This document shows, in pieces, positions 18,305-27,504 of a stretch of 64,000 nt of DNA. How positions within the stretch are numbered: the first letter of the stretch is position 1; the number at the start of each line of letters is the position of its first letter. Source of the DNA: Lewinellaceae bacterium (lineage in GTDB: Bacteria; Bacteroidota; Bacteroidia; Chitinophagales; Saprospiraceae); contig JACJXZ010000026.1 in the NCBI GenBank assembly GCA_020636375.1, forward strand, positions 13,848 to 77,847, read 5' to 3'. The notes under the pieces are model-generated. The model had not been told where the DNA came from. It searched no databases and saw nothing but the letters and a program-made list of their open reading frames with translations. Both the position numbers and the translations under genes were made by a program.

Positions 18305-18644
18305 GGTTTATCAGAAGTTTTGGTTAAACAAAGAAGTGCAAAAATATTATTCCTTACAGAAAATGAAAAATAACTTCCGGTTTTGGTTGGGTGCAGGACG
18401 AAAGAAAATTGTTTGTATGCCAAACAGTTAAACGGGAGCGAAGGAAAAAGGTTGACGGGAGGGTAGGGGGAGGGGGGTACTGGTTGTTGCCAGATGTGAT
18501 TTTTGCATGGAGAGAACGCCGGAAACCGGAGTTGGCAGTTGTTTGCCGGGAGGGTTCCAGGTTCCCCGACAACGAACAACAAACAACAAACAACAAACCC
18601 ACCCTGGATAGATAACCGATTATCCCTCTTTCCCACATCCTCCG
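18305..18644. other. Intergenic region, 340 bp
   Basis: No ORF on either strand looks real. The only noticeable feature is a short AACAACA-type direct repeat run near 18571-18597. The gap contains the promoter of the TPR gene and the 3' end region of the acyltransferase gene. Confidence 0.4.
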
Positions 18645-19538
18645 TCACATCACAGGATTATTGGTTGCCGGGGCCTCCGCCGGGCGCTTCCGCTTCCACC
18701 TTTTGTGGGTCCAAAGCCAGTATTGGGGGGCGCGCCGGATGTCTCCTTCGAGGATGCGGGTATGCTTCTCGGTGATGGCGCCGTGCGGGGCAGTTGCCGG
18801 GTTGGCCTCCACGACTTCGAATTCCATTTCGTAATAACCCCGGCGCATCTTGTGGACATGCCCGAAGACAACCGGGTAGTTGTATTCCCGGGCGTATTTC
18901 TCCGTGCCGAAGAGCACGGCGGTGTCCTGGTTGAGAAACCGGGTCCAATATACGTTGATGTTGTTGGAGGGCGACTGGTCGGTGGCCAGCAGGGGAGCGG
19001 TCAGCCGGCGGGTGTTTTCGGCGAAGAAGGCCTTGGTTTCTGCCTTGGGGACCAGCTCCAGGCCAAATTGGGCACGGGATTGCCGTAGCTTCTGGTCGAG
19101 AAAGGCATTGCCGAGCGGCTTGTAGATGCCCACCGCCTGGTGGGATGCCTGCGCGTCGAAGGCCACCGCTGCCAGTTCCCAGTTGCTGTAGTGCCCGGCG
19201 GCAATGATGATGCTTTTACCCTGCCGGTAGAACTGCTCTACCAGCTCGGGGTTGCGGATTCGGCAACGCCGCACCAACTCTCCTTTTGAAATGCTGAAAA
19301 TGCGGACAAACTCCAGGAACATGTCGCACATGTGCCGGTAAAACCTGCGGGCAATAGCCTCTGTTTCCTTCGGCCCTTTTTCGGGAAATGCATTGCGCAG
19401 GTTGGCGAAGACGACTTTCCGCCGGTACCGCAGCAGATAGTACAACACGAGGAATACGAGGTCCGACAACAGGTAAGACACCCTCAACGGGACGAGAGAT
19501 AAGGGTTTGATAAAAAGATAGTAGACAATATAGCCCAT
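18645..19538 (-). CDS. LpxL/HtrB-type lipid A late acyltransferase
   Basis: A 297-residue membrane-associated acyltransferase of the lysophospholipid/Kdo2-lipid-IVA family. The catalytic HX4E motif is GHYSNWE, and the substrate-side segment LLATDQSPSNN is present. An N-terminal hydrophobic helix (MGYIVYYLFIKPLSLVPLRV) fits an inner-membrane anchor. It probably adds a secondary acyl chain to lipid A. The end is low-complexity (KRKRPAEAPATNNPVM). Confidence 0.85.
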   Translation of the reverse strand: MGYIVYYLFIKPLSLVPLRVSYLLSDLVFLVLYYLLRYRRKVVFANLRNAFPEKGPKETEAIARRFYRHMCDMFLEFVRIFSISKGELVRRCRIRNPELVEQFYRQGKSIIIAAGHYSNWELAAVAFDAQASHQAVGIYKPLGNAFLDQKLRQSRAQFGLELVPKAETKAFFAENTRRLTAPLLATDQSPSNNINVYWTRFLNQDTAVLFGTEKYAREYNYPVVFGHVHKMRRGYYEMEFEVVEANPATAPHGAITEKHTRILEGDIRRAPQYWLWTHKRWKRKRPAEAPATNNPVM

Positions 19539-19909
19539 GTGTTTACTTGTTTCTTTAGGCCCGTAATCCCGGGCCGTTTCGTTTCAGAAAAGTTATTGCT
19601 TGTTCGCAGTCAGCTTCAGTTCGGGCGTTTCTGCCTTCACGCCAGTCACCTTTCTGTGCTAGGTTTTAAAAAAGAGAAAGATAGCCAAAAAAACTGTATT
19701 GGCCAGGTACTCTGCCATCATGCCGGGAGGATAGACGAATGGGGCCTTTTTTTCTGCCAACTGCCAGTCTGCTAGATTTTTTGCCCCTCGATTTGCCCGG
19801 CAATTTTGCGCGATCTTAAACTGTAGTGCGACCTGCCGGGCCGTTTTGTTGTCCAACGGCAATATTTCCCTGCGGGCCGCGCAGGATCTTCAAAAATAAA
19901 TTTGCCAAA
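19539..19909. other. Divergent intergenic region, 371 bp
   Basis: The gap between the divergent acyltransferase gene and the secreted helical protein. No tRNA, hairpin or repeat is convincing. A GGCCCG/CGGGCC pair near 19559-19574 is the only short palindrome. Confidence 0.4.
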
Positions 19910-21121
19910 ATGAAAAGGAACAGCAAATCCAACATCGTCATTTTCACCGTTTGCCTGGCCGCGACGGCCAATTCGCCGGCTTTTGCCCAGCAATCCATAA
20001 CCAATTCTCTGTTGGGAACCACCGACATTCCCGCTTACATCCAGGAGGTGCCAATGCTGCCCGCTACCCTGGAGGAAGCCGCCTACCGGGCGTATGGCGG
20101 CGATTACCTGCAGCCCGACCACCAGTCGATGGACAATTTCTACAAGCCCGCAGAAGACAAAATCCGCCTGGTGCAGCAGCGCTATGAAGACTATTGCCGG
20201 GAAAAGTATGGCAACGCTGCCCCCGACATGGAGGCCATGAAACAGGACATAAACCGCAACCCCATAGTGAAAGGCATGGGCGGCGTGGATGCCGTCCAGG
20301 ACATGAGCCAGCAGCAAGCTGAAGAAGCCGCTACCCAGGCCGCTAACCAGTACATAGCGGACCCCTTCGCCGCCAGCGGCATCAACTCTCCCGGCATGAC
20401 GGCCCTGTATCAGAAAATGATGAGCGACCCGGCCTATGCCCGTCGCTTCGAAAAAATGAGCGAGCAGGAACGCATGGCGGAGCTGCAAAAATACATGGCT
20501 AATGACCCCGCAGTGGCCAATACGCCGGAGCGGGCACAGCAGGCCAGGCAACAGATGGCCCATAGGGACAACGTGACAAACTCAATGGAGATTAACCAAA
20601 AGCTGACAGAAATGTCCCAGGAAATGTATGCCGTGGTGAACAAATACGGCGAGAGGCTCCAGGCTATAGACAACCAACCCGGCAACCACGCCGAAATTGA
20701 TGCTGATTTCAACCGGAAATACAACGCCCTGCCCGAGATCATCGCCGGCGAAGCGGGCCGCCAGAAAGACCCCGAGCTGGAGAAAAAGCTGCGGATAGAG
20801 ACCGCTGCCCGGCACCGGGAATTCGCTGCCGCCAGCCTCAAACAGTATATCCCCTTGCTCGACGAGCTCAAAGCGCAATACGTCCGGATCGCCGATTCCT
20901 ATATGCAATTTATCGCTGCCAACCGGCACCGCGTGAACGGCGACCCGGCAGGCTTGTACGATGGGACGAACACCGAGCTTGCCATCGCCAATTTTGAATC
21001 CTCCCTTCTCGGTTCCGGGCTGGATATCATCCGGCAGGCCCGGCAACTCACCCGAAACACGGCAACCTGGGAGCAAAATTACCAGGAGGTGATGCAGGCT
21101 TACCTACCGGCCAAAGAATAG
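19910..21121 (+). CDS. Secreted all-helical protein of unknown function
   Basis: A 403-residue protein that I do not recognise. It starts at ATG 19910, because that start gives a signal peptide (MKRNSKSNIVIFTVCLAATA, cut after AFAQ); the upstream extension to 19826 is unlike a protein start. The mature protein is almost entirely helical and rich in Ala, Gln, Glu and Met, with heptad-like stretches such as MSEQERMAELQKYMAND and ELEKKLRIETAARHREFAAA, suggesting coiled coils. The gene converges with the metallopeptidase gene with a 2-bp gap. Confidence 0.65.
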   Translation: MKRNSKSNIVIFTVCLAATANSPAFAQQSITNSLLGTTDIPAYIQEVPMLPATLEEAAYRAYGGDYLQPDHQSMDNFYKPAEDKIRLVQQRYEDYCREKYGNAAPDMEAMKQDINRNPIVKGMGGVDAVQDMSQQQAEEAATQAANQYIADPFAASGINSPGMTALYQKMMSDPAYARRFEKMSEQERMAELQKYMANDPAVANTPERAQQARQQMAHRDNVTNSMEINQKLTEMSQEMYAVVNKYGERLQAIDNQPGNHAEIDADFNRKYNALPEIIAGEAGRQKDPELEKKLRIETAARHREFAAASLKQYIPLLDELKAQYVRIADSYMQFIAANRHRVNGDPAGLYDGTNTELAIANFESSLLGSGLDIIRQARQLTRNTATWEQNYQEVMQAYLPAKE

Positions 21122-21123
21122 CT

Positions 21124-23643
21124 TCAATCGGCTTTGCAGAACTTCGAAACGTAGCTGCCTCCCGGCCCTTCCAGAGAGAGGAAATACAGTCCGGAAGGCA
21201 GGCCGTCCAGGCTCAGCTGGATTTCATTCCATCCTGCTTGGCAAGAGACCTCCTGTTCTTTGACGAAGTGGCCCAGGGTATTGTAAATCGAAATCAGGCC
21301 CGGGCCGCCGGTTTCGGAAGGGAAGGCCAGGGAAATCTGCTCTCCGGCAGGGTTCGGGTAGCACCATAGCCGCCCTTCCTGGTGCCGGCCGGCGGCTTCC
21401 CGCTTGCCGGCAGCCCGGGCGGGGCCGACCAGGAGCTTCAACGGGAGGCTGCAGCCGCTTTCGGTGAAGAATTCAGGCCGGAGCAGCGTGCTGTCCAGTT
21501 GGAGGGCACCCTGCAGGCCAGGCAGGGCTTTTTTTGCCTTCAGGACCAGGCGGAACAGGGCTTCTTCCTGGTCCAACTGCTGGGGGCGGGCGTCCTCCGA
21601 AACCCAGGCCACCTTTATTTCCCGGCCTGCTTCTCCGGTGCGGCCCACGTTTCTTTCCACCGCAAAGCCAGGCAGGCCAGCCGGGTGGATGCCCGCCAGT
21701 TCGACCAACCGGGTGTCGATACGGAAGCCTATCTGGAAAGCGCTCAATGCCTCGGAGCCGGCTGGCCGTATATCCAGTTCGATAGCCTGGCCGGCAGCCA
21801 GCGGCAGTTGTTCGTACAAAAACGCTGGATTTCCTTCCGGGCATCCCCGAAACTGGGCTGGGGCAGGGGCAGAAATGTTGCTTCCATCCAGGTCGCCCAG
21901 TTTTATCCCGTCAAAGCCGTTCTTCCCGCTCATCCCGTCGGCGATTTCAAAAACCCACCCCTCTTCCAGGTAGGGAGCGTACTGGCTGTAGCTGATGCCG
22001 CCTATGGTCATGTCGAAGGGGCCCGAATGGAAAGAGGCCGGATAGCGTTCCGGAATGTACTCCGGGACAAAGCGCCAGGGGCTCCGTTGCCCGGGAAATT
22101 TGGTGATGTCTCCGGCGAGCAGGCTCAGCATCAGCCAGCTGTCCTGTAGGGTAATGCTGCCGTCATTGTCCAGGTCGGCCGCAATCTGCTTGTAGCCGTT
22201 CAATGGATAATTGCCCATCAGGTATTGGTGGAGCAGCAAGGCGTCTTTGATGCTCACCCCTTCCAGCCAGTCTTCTGTGGCGTAACTGTTTTCGAGGACT
22301 ACCCGGGTGGACGGGGCGATGTAATCGTCCGGATTGTCATCGTAGCCCGGGTCGGGGTTGCTCCCGACCTTCATCACATAGGCGCTGGCCGCCGGGGAGT
22401 AGGCGATACCCTGGAATTGCCCGCCGGTATTGGTGATGGTGTTGCAGCGGCGGTGCGTATCGCCGTGGCTGAGCATGATCAGCACGTCGCCGATGCCGGT
22501 TTGAGTTCCCTCATAACACACCTCATCTTTAAGGTTTACGCACAAAGTGGCATCGTACTGCCGGCTTCTCACAGTGGCATTGTAATAGGCCATGCGTTCG
22601 TACTGGCCGGAGGTGAATTCCCGGCGACAGGAACCGGTATAAGACATGATGTTTCGGATGCTCGCCTCTGTATCCTGAAGCTCATGGCCATTGTAATCGA
22701 TGTAATCGCCCTCGTAGTTGCAATTCCTGACGATACAACCCGTACAGCTGCTTCCGCTGAAGGGGTAGTCCTGGCAGTCCGCCGCCGCCCAGTTGGGGAA
22801 GTAGGTGTTGCTGAGCTTGCAAAAAGCTGGCGTGTCTTCAACGAAATCGCCGGAAAGGCCGGCGTTGGGCCGGGCGAATGACAAGGTGCTGTCGGGAGTG
22901 CGCAGCACCAGTTCCCGGCGCCAGCTGTTGTCGTTGTAAGCTCCGTAGGGATGGTCCTGGAAACCACTGTGATAACCGGGAGTCGGGTTGCTGGGGTTGT
23001 TGTAGACCCTGGCCCCTTCGAAGGTATGGACCAGGCCGAAACTATGCCCTGCCTCATGCGCAAAAGTGGGGTCGAGATAGCCGCTGCTGGACAGGGACAA
23101 CAGGTTGTTCCTGGAGTCGACCGCCGAGGTGGGGGTATTGCTGTTGGGATTGACATTGCCGGGGAATTGCGCGAACGAACCTGTCCCGCTCCGGGTATAA
23201 ACATTGAGGGCAGTACTTATATATGACAACTCCATCAGGTGGCGGTGGGCATTGAATTCCGCCAACCCGGAGTGGTCGATGTAATTCACTTCTCCGCATT
23301 GGACGAAATGGAGGTTGATGGGCGCAAACAAAGAGTCCAGCCTGGCCAGGGCCTCGCTGATCAGGGATTCGTCGACCTCCCGGCCGGCAAAACTCCCGTC
23401 ATCGTCCCGAAACACGGTGAAGTAAACGGGCACGGCCTGCTCAGCGCCCCGCCCGGCCGCCGCTCCGGCGGAAAAGGCCCGCAGCCGGGGGATGTCGTCC
23501 AGGAACTGGCGGTAAATGGATGCGGTGGCCTCCGTCAGGCATTCGCCCTCGGGCGCCGGCCCGGTTTGTGCGTTTGCCCTTATCCCGGCAATGAAAAATA
23601 AGGCCGCCCAAAAGGACATGGTGAGTATGTTCTTCTGTTTCAT
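21124..23643 (-). CDS. Secreted zinc metallopeptidase (M43-like metzincin) with dockerin-like and T9SS sorting regions
   Basis: An 839-residue secreted protease. The start at 23643 (MKQKNILTMSFWAALFFIAG) gives a proper signal peptide. The catalytic site reads HEAGHSFGLVHTF (HExxHxxGxxH) and the Met-turn is IMSYTG, both typical of metzincins such as the M43/pappalysin group. Many Cys lie between them. Further on is a calcium-binding dockerin-like repeat (DLDNDGSITLQDSWLMLSLL), then a cohesin-like beta region. The last 80 residues form a T9SS sorting domain (WCYPNPAGEQISLAFP, GLYFLSLEGPGGSYVSKF). Likely exported across the outer membrane to degrade protein. Confidence 0.88.
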   Translation of the reverse strand: MKQKNILTMSFWAALFFIAGIRANAQTGPAPEGECLTEATASIYRQFLDDIPRLRAFSAGAAAGRGAEQAVPVYFTVFRDDDGSFAGREVDESLISEALARLDSLFAPINLHFVQCGEVNYIDHSGLAEFNAHRHLMELSYISTALNVYTRSGTGSFAQFPGNVNPNSNTPTSAVDSRNNLLSLSSSGYLDPTFAHEAGHSFGLVHTFEGARVYNNPSNPTPGYHSGFQDHPYGAYNDNSWRRELVLRTPDSTLSFARPNAGLSGDFVEDTPAFCKLSNTYFPNWAAADCQDYPFSGSSCTGCIVRNCNYEGDYIDYNGHELQDTEASIRNIMSYTGSCRREFTSGQYERMAYYNATVRSRQYDATLCVNLKDEVCYEGTQTGIGDVLIMLSHGDTHRRCNTITNTGGQFQGIAYSPAASAYVMKVGSNPDPGYDDNPDDYIAPSTRVVLENSYATEDWLEGVSIKDALLLHQYLMGNYPLNGYKQIAADLDNDGSITLQDSWLMLSLLAGDITKFPGQRSPWRFVPEYIPERYPASFHSGPFDMTIGGISYSQYAPYLEEGWVFEIADGMSGKNGFDGIKLGDLDGSNISAPAPAQFRGCPEGNPAFLYEQLPLAAGQAIELDIRPAGSEALSAFQIGFRIDTRLVELAGIHPAGLPGFAVERNVGRTGEAGREIKVAWVSEDARPQQLDQEEALFRLVLKAKKALPGLQGALQLDSTLLRPEFFTESGCSLPLKLLVGPARAAGKREAAGRHQEGRLWCYPNPAGEQISLAFPSETGGPGLISIYNTLGHFVKEQEVSCQAGWNEIQLSLDGLPSGLYFLSLEGPGGSYVSKFCKAD

Positions 23644-24218
23644 GAGCTTTGTGTATTTGTTTGGGCAGGGCAATAGGATGCCCGCCACTCGTAGTTGTTT
23701 AAAAAACAGAGTGTTAAAGAATGAATAATAGAATTGAGGGCCCCGTCCCGGGAATTTGCCCCGGGAGTGGGGATAGAAAGGGGGGTAAAGCCTGAAAGGC
23801 AGTCAAGGACCTGCCGGCCGGCCGACATTTAAGCAAATGAAGGCACCGGGCAAACGGGCTTGAATGTTGTGTTGAAAGTTATTGTCCTGAGTTATGCAAC
23901 ACCGGTTGGAACATACTTCGGTACGCTTAGTGTTGTTACAGTGCAGTTCTAGATGGTCTCAAAATTAGGTAAGGCAAAGATGAAGCGGACGGACAATTTG
24001 CAGTTTTTACATACCCCCTGCAAGGGCAGGACGGCAGGGGAGGCGGCCCTTGAAGGGCCAGATTGGGCAGTTCCCAAGATTGGTGCATTGGTGCATTGAG
24101 ACGGCCCTTGAAGGGTCAGGTTAGGCAGTTCCCAAGGCATGGAGAAGGTGGGCCCGGCGGCGGCTTTTCAGCTCTGGTGCTCTGGGCTACAGGGTTGTAT
24201 CCGGACGGACACCGCCGG
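23644..24218. other. Intergenic region, 575 bp
   Basis: Holds the promoter of the metallopeptidase gene and the downstream region of pfkA. Apart from the duplicated 35-bp unit at 24044-24136, I see no gene, RNA or element here. Confidence 0.4.
24044..24136. repeat. Two direct copies of a 35-bp unit containing a palindrome
   Basis: Copies at 24044-24078 and 24102-24136 share CGGCCCTTGAAGGG(C/T)CAG followed by TT(G/A)GGCAGTTCCCAAG. Each contains the palindrome GGCCCTTGAAGGGCC or a close variant. The period is 58 bp. It lies downstream of pfkA, so it may act in its 3' end or be a remnant repeat. Confidence 0.7.
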
Positions 24219-25202
24219 TTACAGCGCCAGGATTTCCGCCATCCGGATCAGTTCCTTATCCGGCTTTTTGGGTTTGACGATGGCTTCTTTCAGCGGGGTG
24301 AACTTCACTTTGTTGTTGACCAACCCGACCATGACGTTCTCCCTGCCTTCCAGCAGGCCTTCTACGGCGTGGAAGCCAAGCCGGCTGGCCAGCACCCGGT
24401 CCATGGCTGTTGGGGAGCCGCCCCGCTGAAGGTGGCCGATGATGGCTACCTTGGTGTCGTAAAAATCGAATTGCTCTTTGACCATCCTGGCGATATCCTG
24501 GGCGCTGCCGGTCTCATTCCCCTCCGCCACGATGATGACGCTGAACAGCTTCTTGCGGCGCGCGCCTTTTTTCAGGGTGTCGACCAGGGCGTCGATCGGG
24601 GTGCTGGATTCCGGGATGATCACGCTTCCGGCGCCGCTGCCAATGCTCGTATTCAGGGCGATATAGCCGGAATGCCGGCCCATGACCTCGACAAAGAAGA
24701 GGCGGTTGTGGGAGTCTGCCGTATCCCTGATCTTGTCGACCGCATCGATGGCGGTGTTGACCGCTGTATCAAAGCCGATGGTGAAGTCGGTGCCAAACAG
24801 GTCGTTGTCGATGGTGCCCGGGATGCCGATGAACGGGATATCATATTCTTCGGCAAAAATATCGGCGCCGGTGAAGGTGCCGTTGCCGCCGATAGCGACA
24901 CAGGCGTCGATGTCGAAGGCAAGTAGGGATTCGTAAGCGGCCTTGCGCCCCTCTTCCGTACGGAACCGCTCGCTGCGGGCCGTTTTCAGGATGGTGCCGC
25001 CCCGGTGGATGATGTTGCCTACATCGCCGCGCTCGAGGCGTTCCAGGTCCCCGTCGATCATGCCCTCATATCCGCGGAATATCCCGTAAACGTGCAGGTC
25101 GTGGAAAGAAGCGTTCCTGACTACTGCCCGCAGGGCGGCGTTCATGCCCGGAGCGTCTCCTCCGGAAGTGAAGACTGCTATGCGTTTGATTTCCTTGGTC
25201 AT
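24219..25202 (-). CDS. pfkA: ATP-dependent 6-phosphofructokinase
   Basis: A 327-residue enzyme phosphorylating fructose 6-phosphate in glycolysis. The ATP-binding start SGGDAPGMN and the catalytic loop PGTIDND (about 128-134) are present, as are MGRHSGY and LQRGGSP. The position that separates ATP from pyrophosphate enzymes is Gly (GGNG), which fits an ATP enzyme. The usual GGDG is GGNG here (Asn 107, equivalent to Asp103 of E. coli PfkA by my alignment), a residue linked to Mg binding. The next gene is an N-acetylglucosamine kinase 41 bp upstream on the same strand. Confidence 0.93.
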   Translation of the reverse strand: MTKEIKRIAVFTSGGDAPGMNAALRAVVRNASFHDLHVYGIFRGYEGMIDGDLERLERGDVGNIIHRGGTILKTARSERFRTEEGRKAAYESLLAFDIDACVAIGGNGTFTGADIFAEEYDIPFIGIPGTIDNDLFGTDFTIGFDTAVNTAIDAVDKIRDTADSHNRLFFVEVMGRHSGYIALNTSIGSGAGSVIIPESSTPIDALVDTLKKGARRKKLFSVIIVAEGNETGSAQDIARMVKEQFDFYDTKVAIIGHLQRGGSPTAMDRVLASRLGFHAVEGLLEGRENVMVGLVNNKVKFTPLKEAIVKPKKPDKELIRMAEILAL

Positions 25203-25243
25203 CAGTAATTTCGGTTTTCCCGGCGGCTGTCTGCCATAAGGCC

Positions 25244-26083
25244 TCAGTTGTGGGTATGGAAAGACACCAGGTTGTCTATTGGCTTTTGAATGAAGTTGCC
25301 CGGCGTCATCGCGCGTTCCTCCAGCACGATCCGGATGACATCCTGAAAATAATAGGCAACGGAACCAATGAAATGGATCGGCAATGACAAGTGGTTGTCG
25401 TATTTCCTCACGTGGCGGTCGATAAACTCGGCAAAAGAGTTGTACAGCAACCTTTGGATGAAAGGATGGCCGATGTTCTGGCTCATGAATTTTGTAAATG
25501 ACGCCAGATATACATTCGGGGTTTCTTTTCCATAAATGTGTTTCAGGATTTCTTCCTTCCCTCCCGGAATGGCTTTGTCCATCTCGCTCCGCAGGCTCCG
25601 GGGCAATTCCCGGTAAAAGTAGGCCCGTATGAGGCTCTTGCCCAGGTGGGTGCCGCTGCCCTCGTCGCCCAGCAGGTAACCCAGGTTGGTAACATTATCT
25701 GTCACTCTGGCACCGTTGTAAAGGCAGGAATTCGAACCCGTTCCGAGTATGCAGGCAATGCCGGGCTTCCTGCCGCAGGTGGCCCGGGCAGCGCCCAGCA
25801 GGTCGTGTTCGACTTCGATGTCGGCATTGTAGAAAATCCTCGTCAGGGCATTGCTGACAACCCCTTTGAGCTTCTCGTCCCAACAGCCGGCACCATAATA
25901 GTATACCTTGACCGCCTTATTGGGGGTCACATCGTCGCCAAAAACTTCCTGAAGCTCCTGGTAGATTTTGTTCTCTGAATGGAATACCGGGTTGAAACCC
26001 ATGGTGCTGATGGTTCGCGTCCCGGTGCTGTTGACCATCTTCCAGTCCGCTTTGGTTGACCCGCTGTCGACAATTACAATCAT
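25244..26083 (-). CDS. N-acetylglucosamine kinase-like ATPase (BadF/BadG family)
   Basis: A 279-residue sugar kinase of the actin-like ATPase fold. It begins with the phosphate-1 loop MIVIVDSGSTKADW, has the second phosphate loop ACILGTGSNSC and the LGYLLGDEGSGTHLGK signature of the N-acetylglucosamine kinase family. It probably phosphorylates an amino sugar for cell-wall recycling or chitin use. It may be co-transcribed with pfkA (41-bp gap). Confidence 0.85.
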   Translation of the reverse strand: MIVIVDSGSTKADWKMVNSTGTRTISTMGFNPVFHSENKIYQELQEVFGDDVTPNKAVKVYYYGAGCWDEKLKGVVSNALTRIFYNADIEVEHDLLGAARATCGRKPGIACILGTGSNSCLYNGARVTDNVTNLGYLLGDEGSGTHLGKSLIRAYFYRELPRSLRSEMDKAIPGGKEEILKHIYGKETPNVYLASFTKFMSQNIGHPFIQRLLYNSFAEFIDRHVRKYDNHLSLPIHFIGSVAYYFQDVIRIVLEERAMTPGNFIQKPIDNLVSFHTHN

Positions 26084-26180
26084 GATTTAATTGGGTGATG
26101 GATTGACGGCCAAAGGTAGTGTAAAATTTACACTAACTCAAGAATGGCGGCTAAAATATGCTGATGAGCGCCCCGGCAGG

Positions 26181-27392
26181 TTAACCTTCCAGCTTTCCTA
26201 CGGCCTCCCCGATCCGCCGGATGGCCTCCCGCAGCTCTCTCTCCGATGCGGCGTAGGAAATGCGGAAGCAGTTGTCGGCGCCGAATGCGGAACCTGTCAC
26301 TACGGCGACGTGGGCGCTGTGCAGGATGTATTCGCAGAAATCATCGGCATTGTTGATCACCGTGCTGCCGGACCGCTTCCCGAAATAACTGCTGATATCC
26401 GGAAAAATATAAAAGGCGCCCTGTGGCCGGTTAACCTTCATGCCCGGGATTTCGTTCAGCAGGCCGGTTACCATATCCCGGCGCTGGCGGAAAGCTTCCC
26501 GCATTTCGTGCGTGGGCGTCATGTCCGACAGCAAGGCATGGGCAGCGGCCTTCTGCCCGAAGGAAGTGGCGCCGGAGGTGAACTGCCCCTGGACTTTGGC
26601 GCAGGCATCGGCAATCCAGGCCGGGGCACCAATATAGCCGAGGCGCCAGCCGGTCATGGCAAACCCTTTGGAGAAGCCGTTGACGGTAACCGTCCGTTCC
26701 TTTACCTCTTCGAAAGCACCGATGCTGGCGTGTTGGCCGGTGAAATTGATGTACTCATAAATTTCGTCGGAGACAATATAAATGCCTTCGTGGGCGGCGA
26801 TGACCTCCGCGATGGCCTTCAGCTCTTCGTACAGGTAGACCGAGCCGGTCGGGTTGCAGGGAGAAGAGAAGAGCAGCATCCTGGTCCGGGGGGTTATGGC
26901 TGCTGCAACTTGCCCGGCGGAGGCCTTGTAGTCGCGATCGATGTCGGCGCTGACCAGCACGGGGACCCCTCCCGCCAGCTTCACGATTTCCGAGTAGGAG
27001 ACCCAGTAGGGCGCCAGGATGATCACTTCATCGCCTTCGTCGAGCAGGGAAAGGCAAATGTTGGCGATGGATTGTTTGGCGCCGTTGGAGACGACGATCT
27101 GGTTTAGCCCGAAATCCAGGCCGTTGTCCCGCTTGAACTTGGTTTGTATCGCCTGGCGCAGTTCTACCAGGCCGGGCACCGGGGTGTATTTGGTGTAACC
27201 TTCGTCTAATGCTTTCTTGGCAGCCTCCTTGATATGGGCAGGGGTGTCGAAATCGGGTTCTCCCAGGCTGAGGCTGATCACGTCGTTGCCCTGGGCGGCC
27301 AGGTCGCGGGCCATCTGGGCCATCTTGATGGTAGCAGATTCTTCCATCTGCTGTATCCGCTGCGAAAGGTGTTGAATGCTAACCGTAGGCAT
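26181..27392 (-). CDS. aspC: Class I aspartate aminotransferase
   Basis: A 403-residue PLP enzyme transferring the amino group between aspartate and 2-oxoglutarate. The family marks are ISLSLGEPDFDTP, SSPCNPTGSVY, VSDEIYEYI and the PLP lysine in NGFSKGFAMTGWRLGY, with FRISYAASE near the end. An in-frame extension reaches 27698, but the family start is MPTVSIQHLSQRIQQME, so I use ATG 27392. The extension overlaps what must be the promoter. Confidence 0.92.
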   Translation of the reverse strand: MPTVSIQHLSQRIQQMEESATIKMAQMARDLAAQGNDVISLSLGEPDFDTPAHIKEAAKKALDEGYTKYTPVPGLVELRQAIQTKFKRDNGLDFGLNQIVVSNGAKQSIANICLSLLDEGDEVIILAPYWVSYSEIVKLAGGVPVLVSADIDRDYKASAGQVAAAITPRTRMLLFSSPCNPTGSVYLYEELKAIAEVIAAHEGIYIVSDEIYEYINFTGQHASIGAFEEVKERTVTVNGFSKGFAMTGWRLGYIGAPAWIADACAKVQGQFTSGATSFGQKAAAHALLSDMTPTHEMREAFRQRRDMVTGLLNEIPGMKVNRPQGAFYIFPDISSYFGKRSGSTVINNADDFCEYILHSAHVAVVTGSAFGADNCFRISYAASERELREAIRRIGEAVGKLEG

Positions 27393-27504
27393 GTCCTCTT
27401 CTTGTTTGGTGAAAAATCTGTGCCTGCAAAAGTAGGCTTTTTGCCAACCATCTGTATTCAGTAACCAAATTTTTCTATATTCGACGCCGAAAACTAAGTG
27501 ATTC

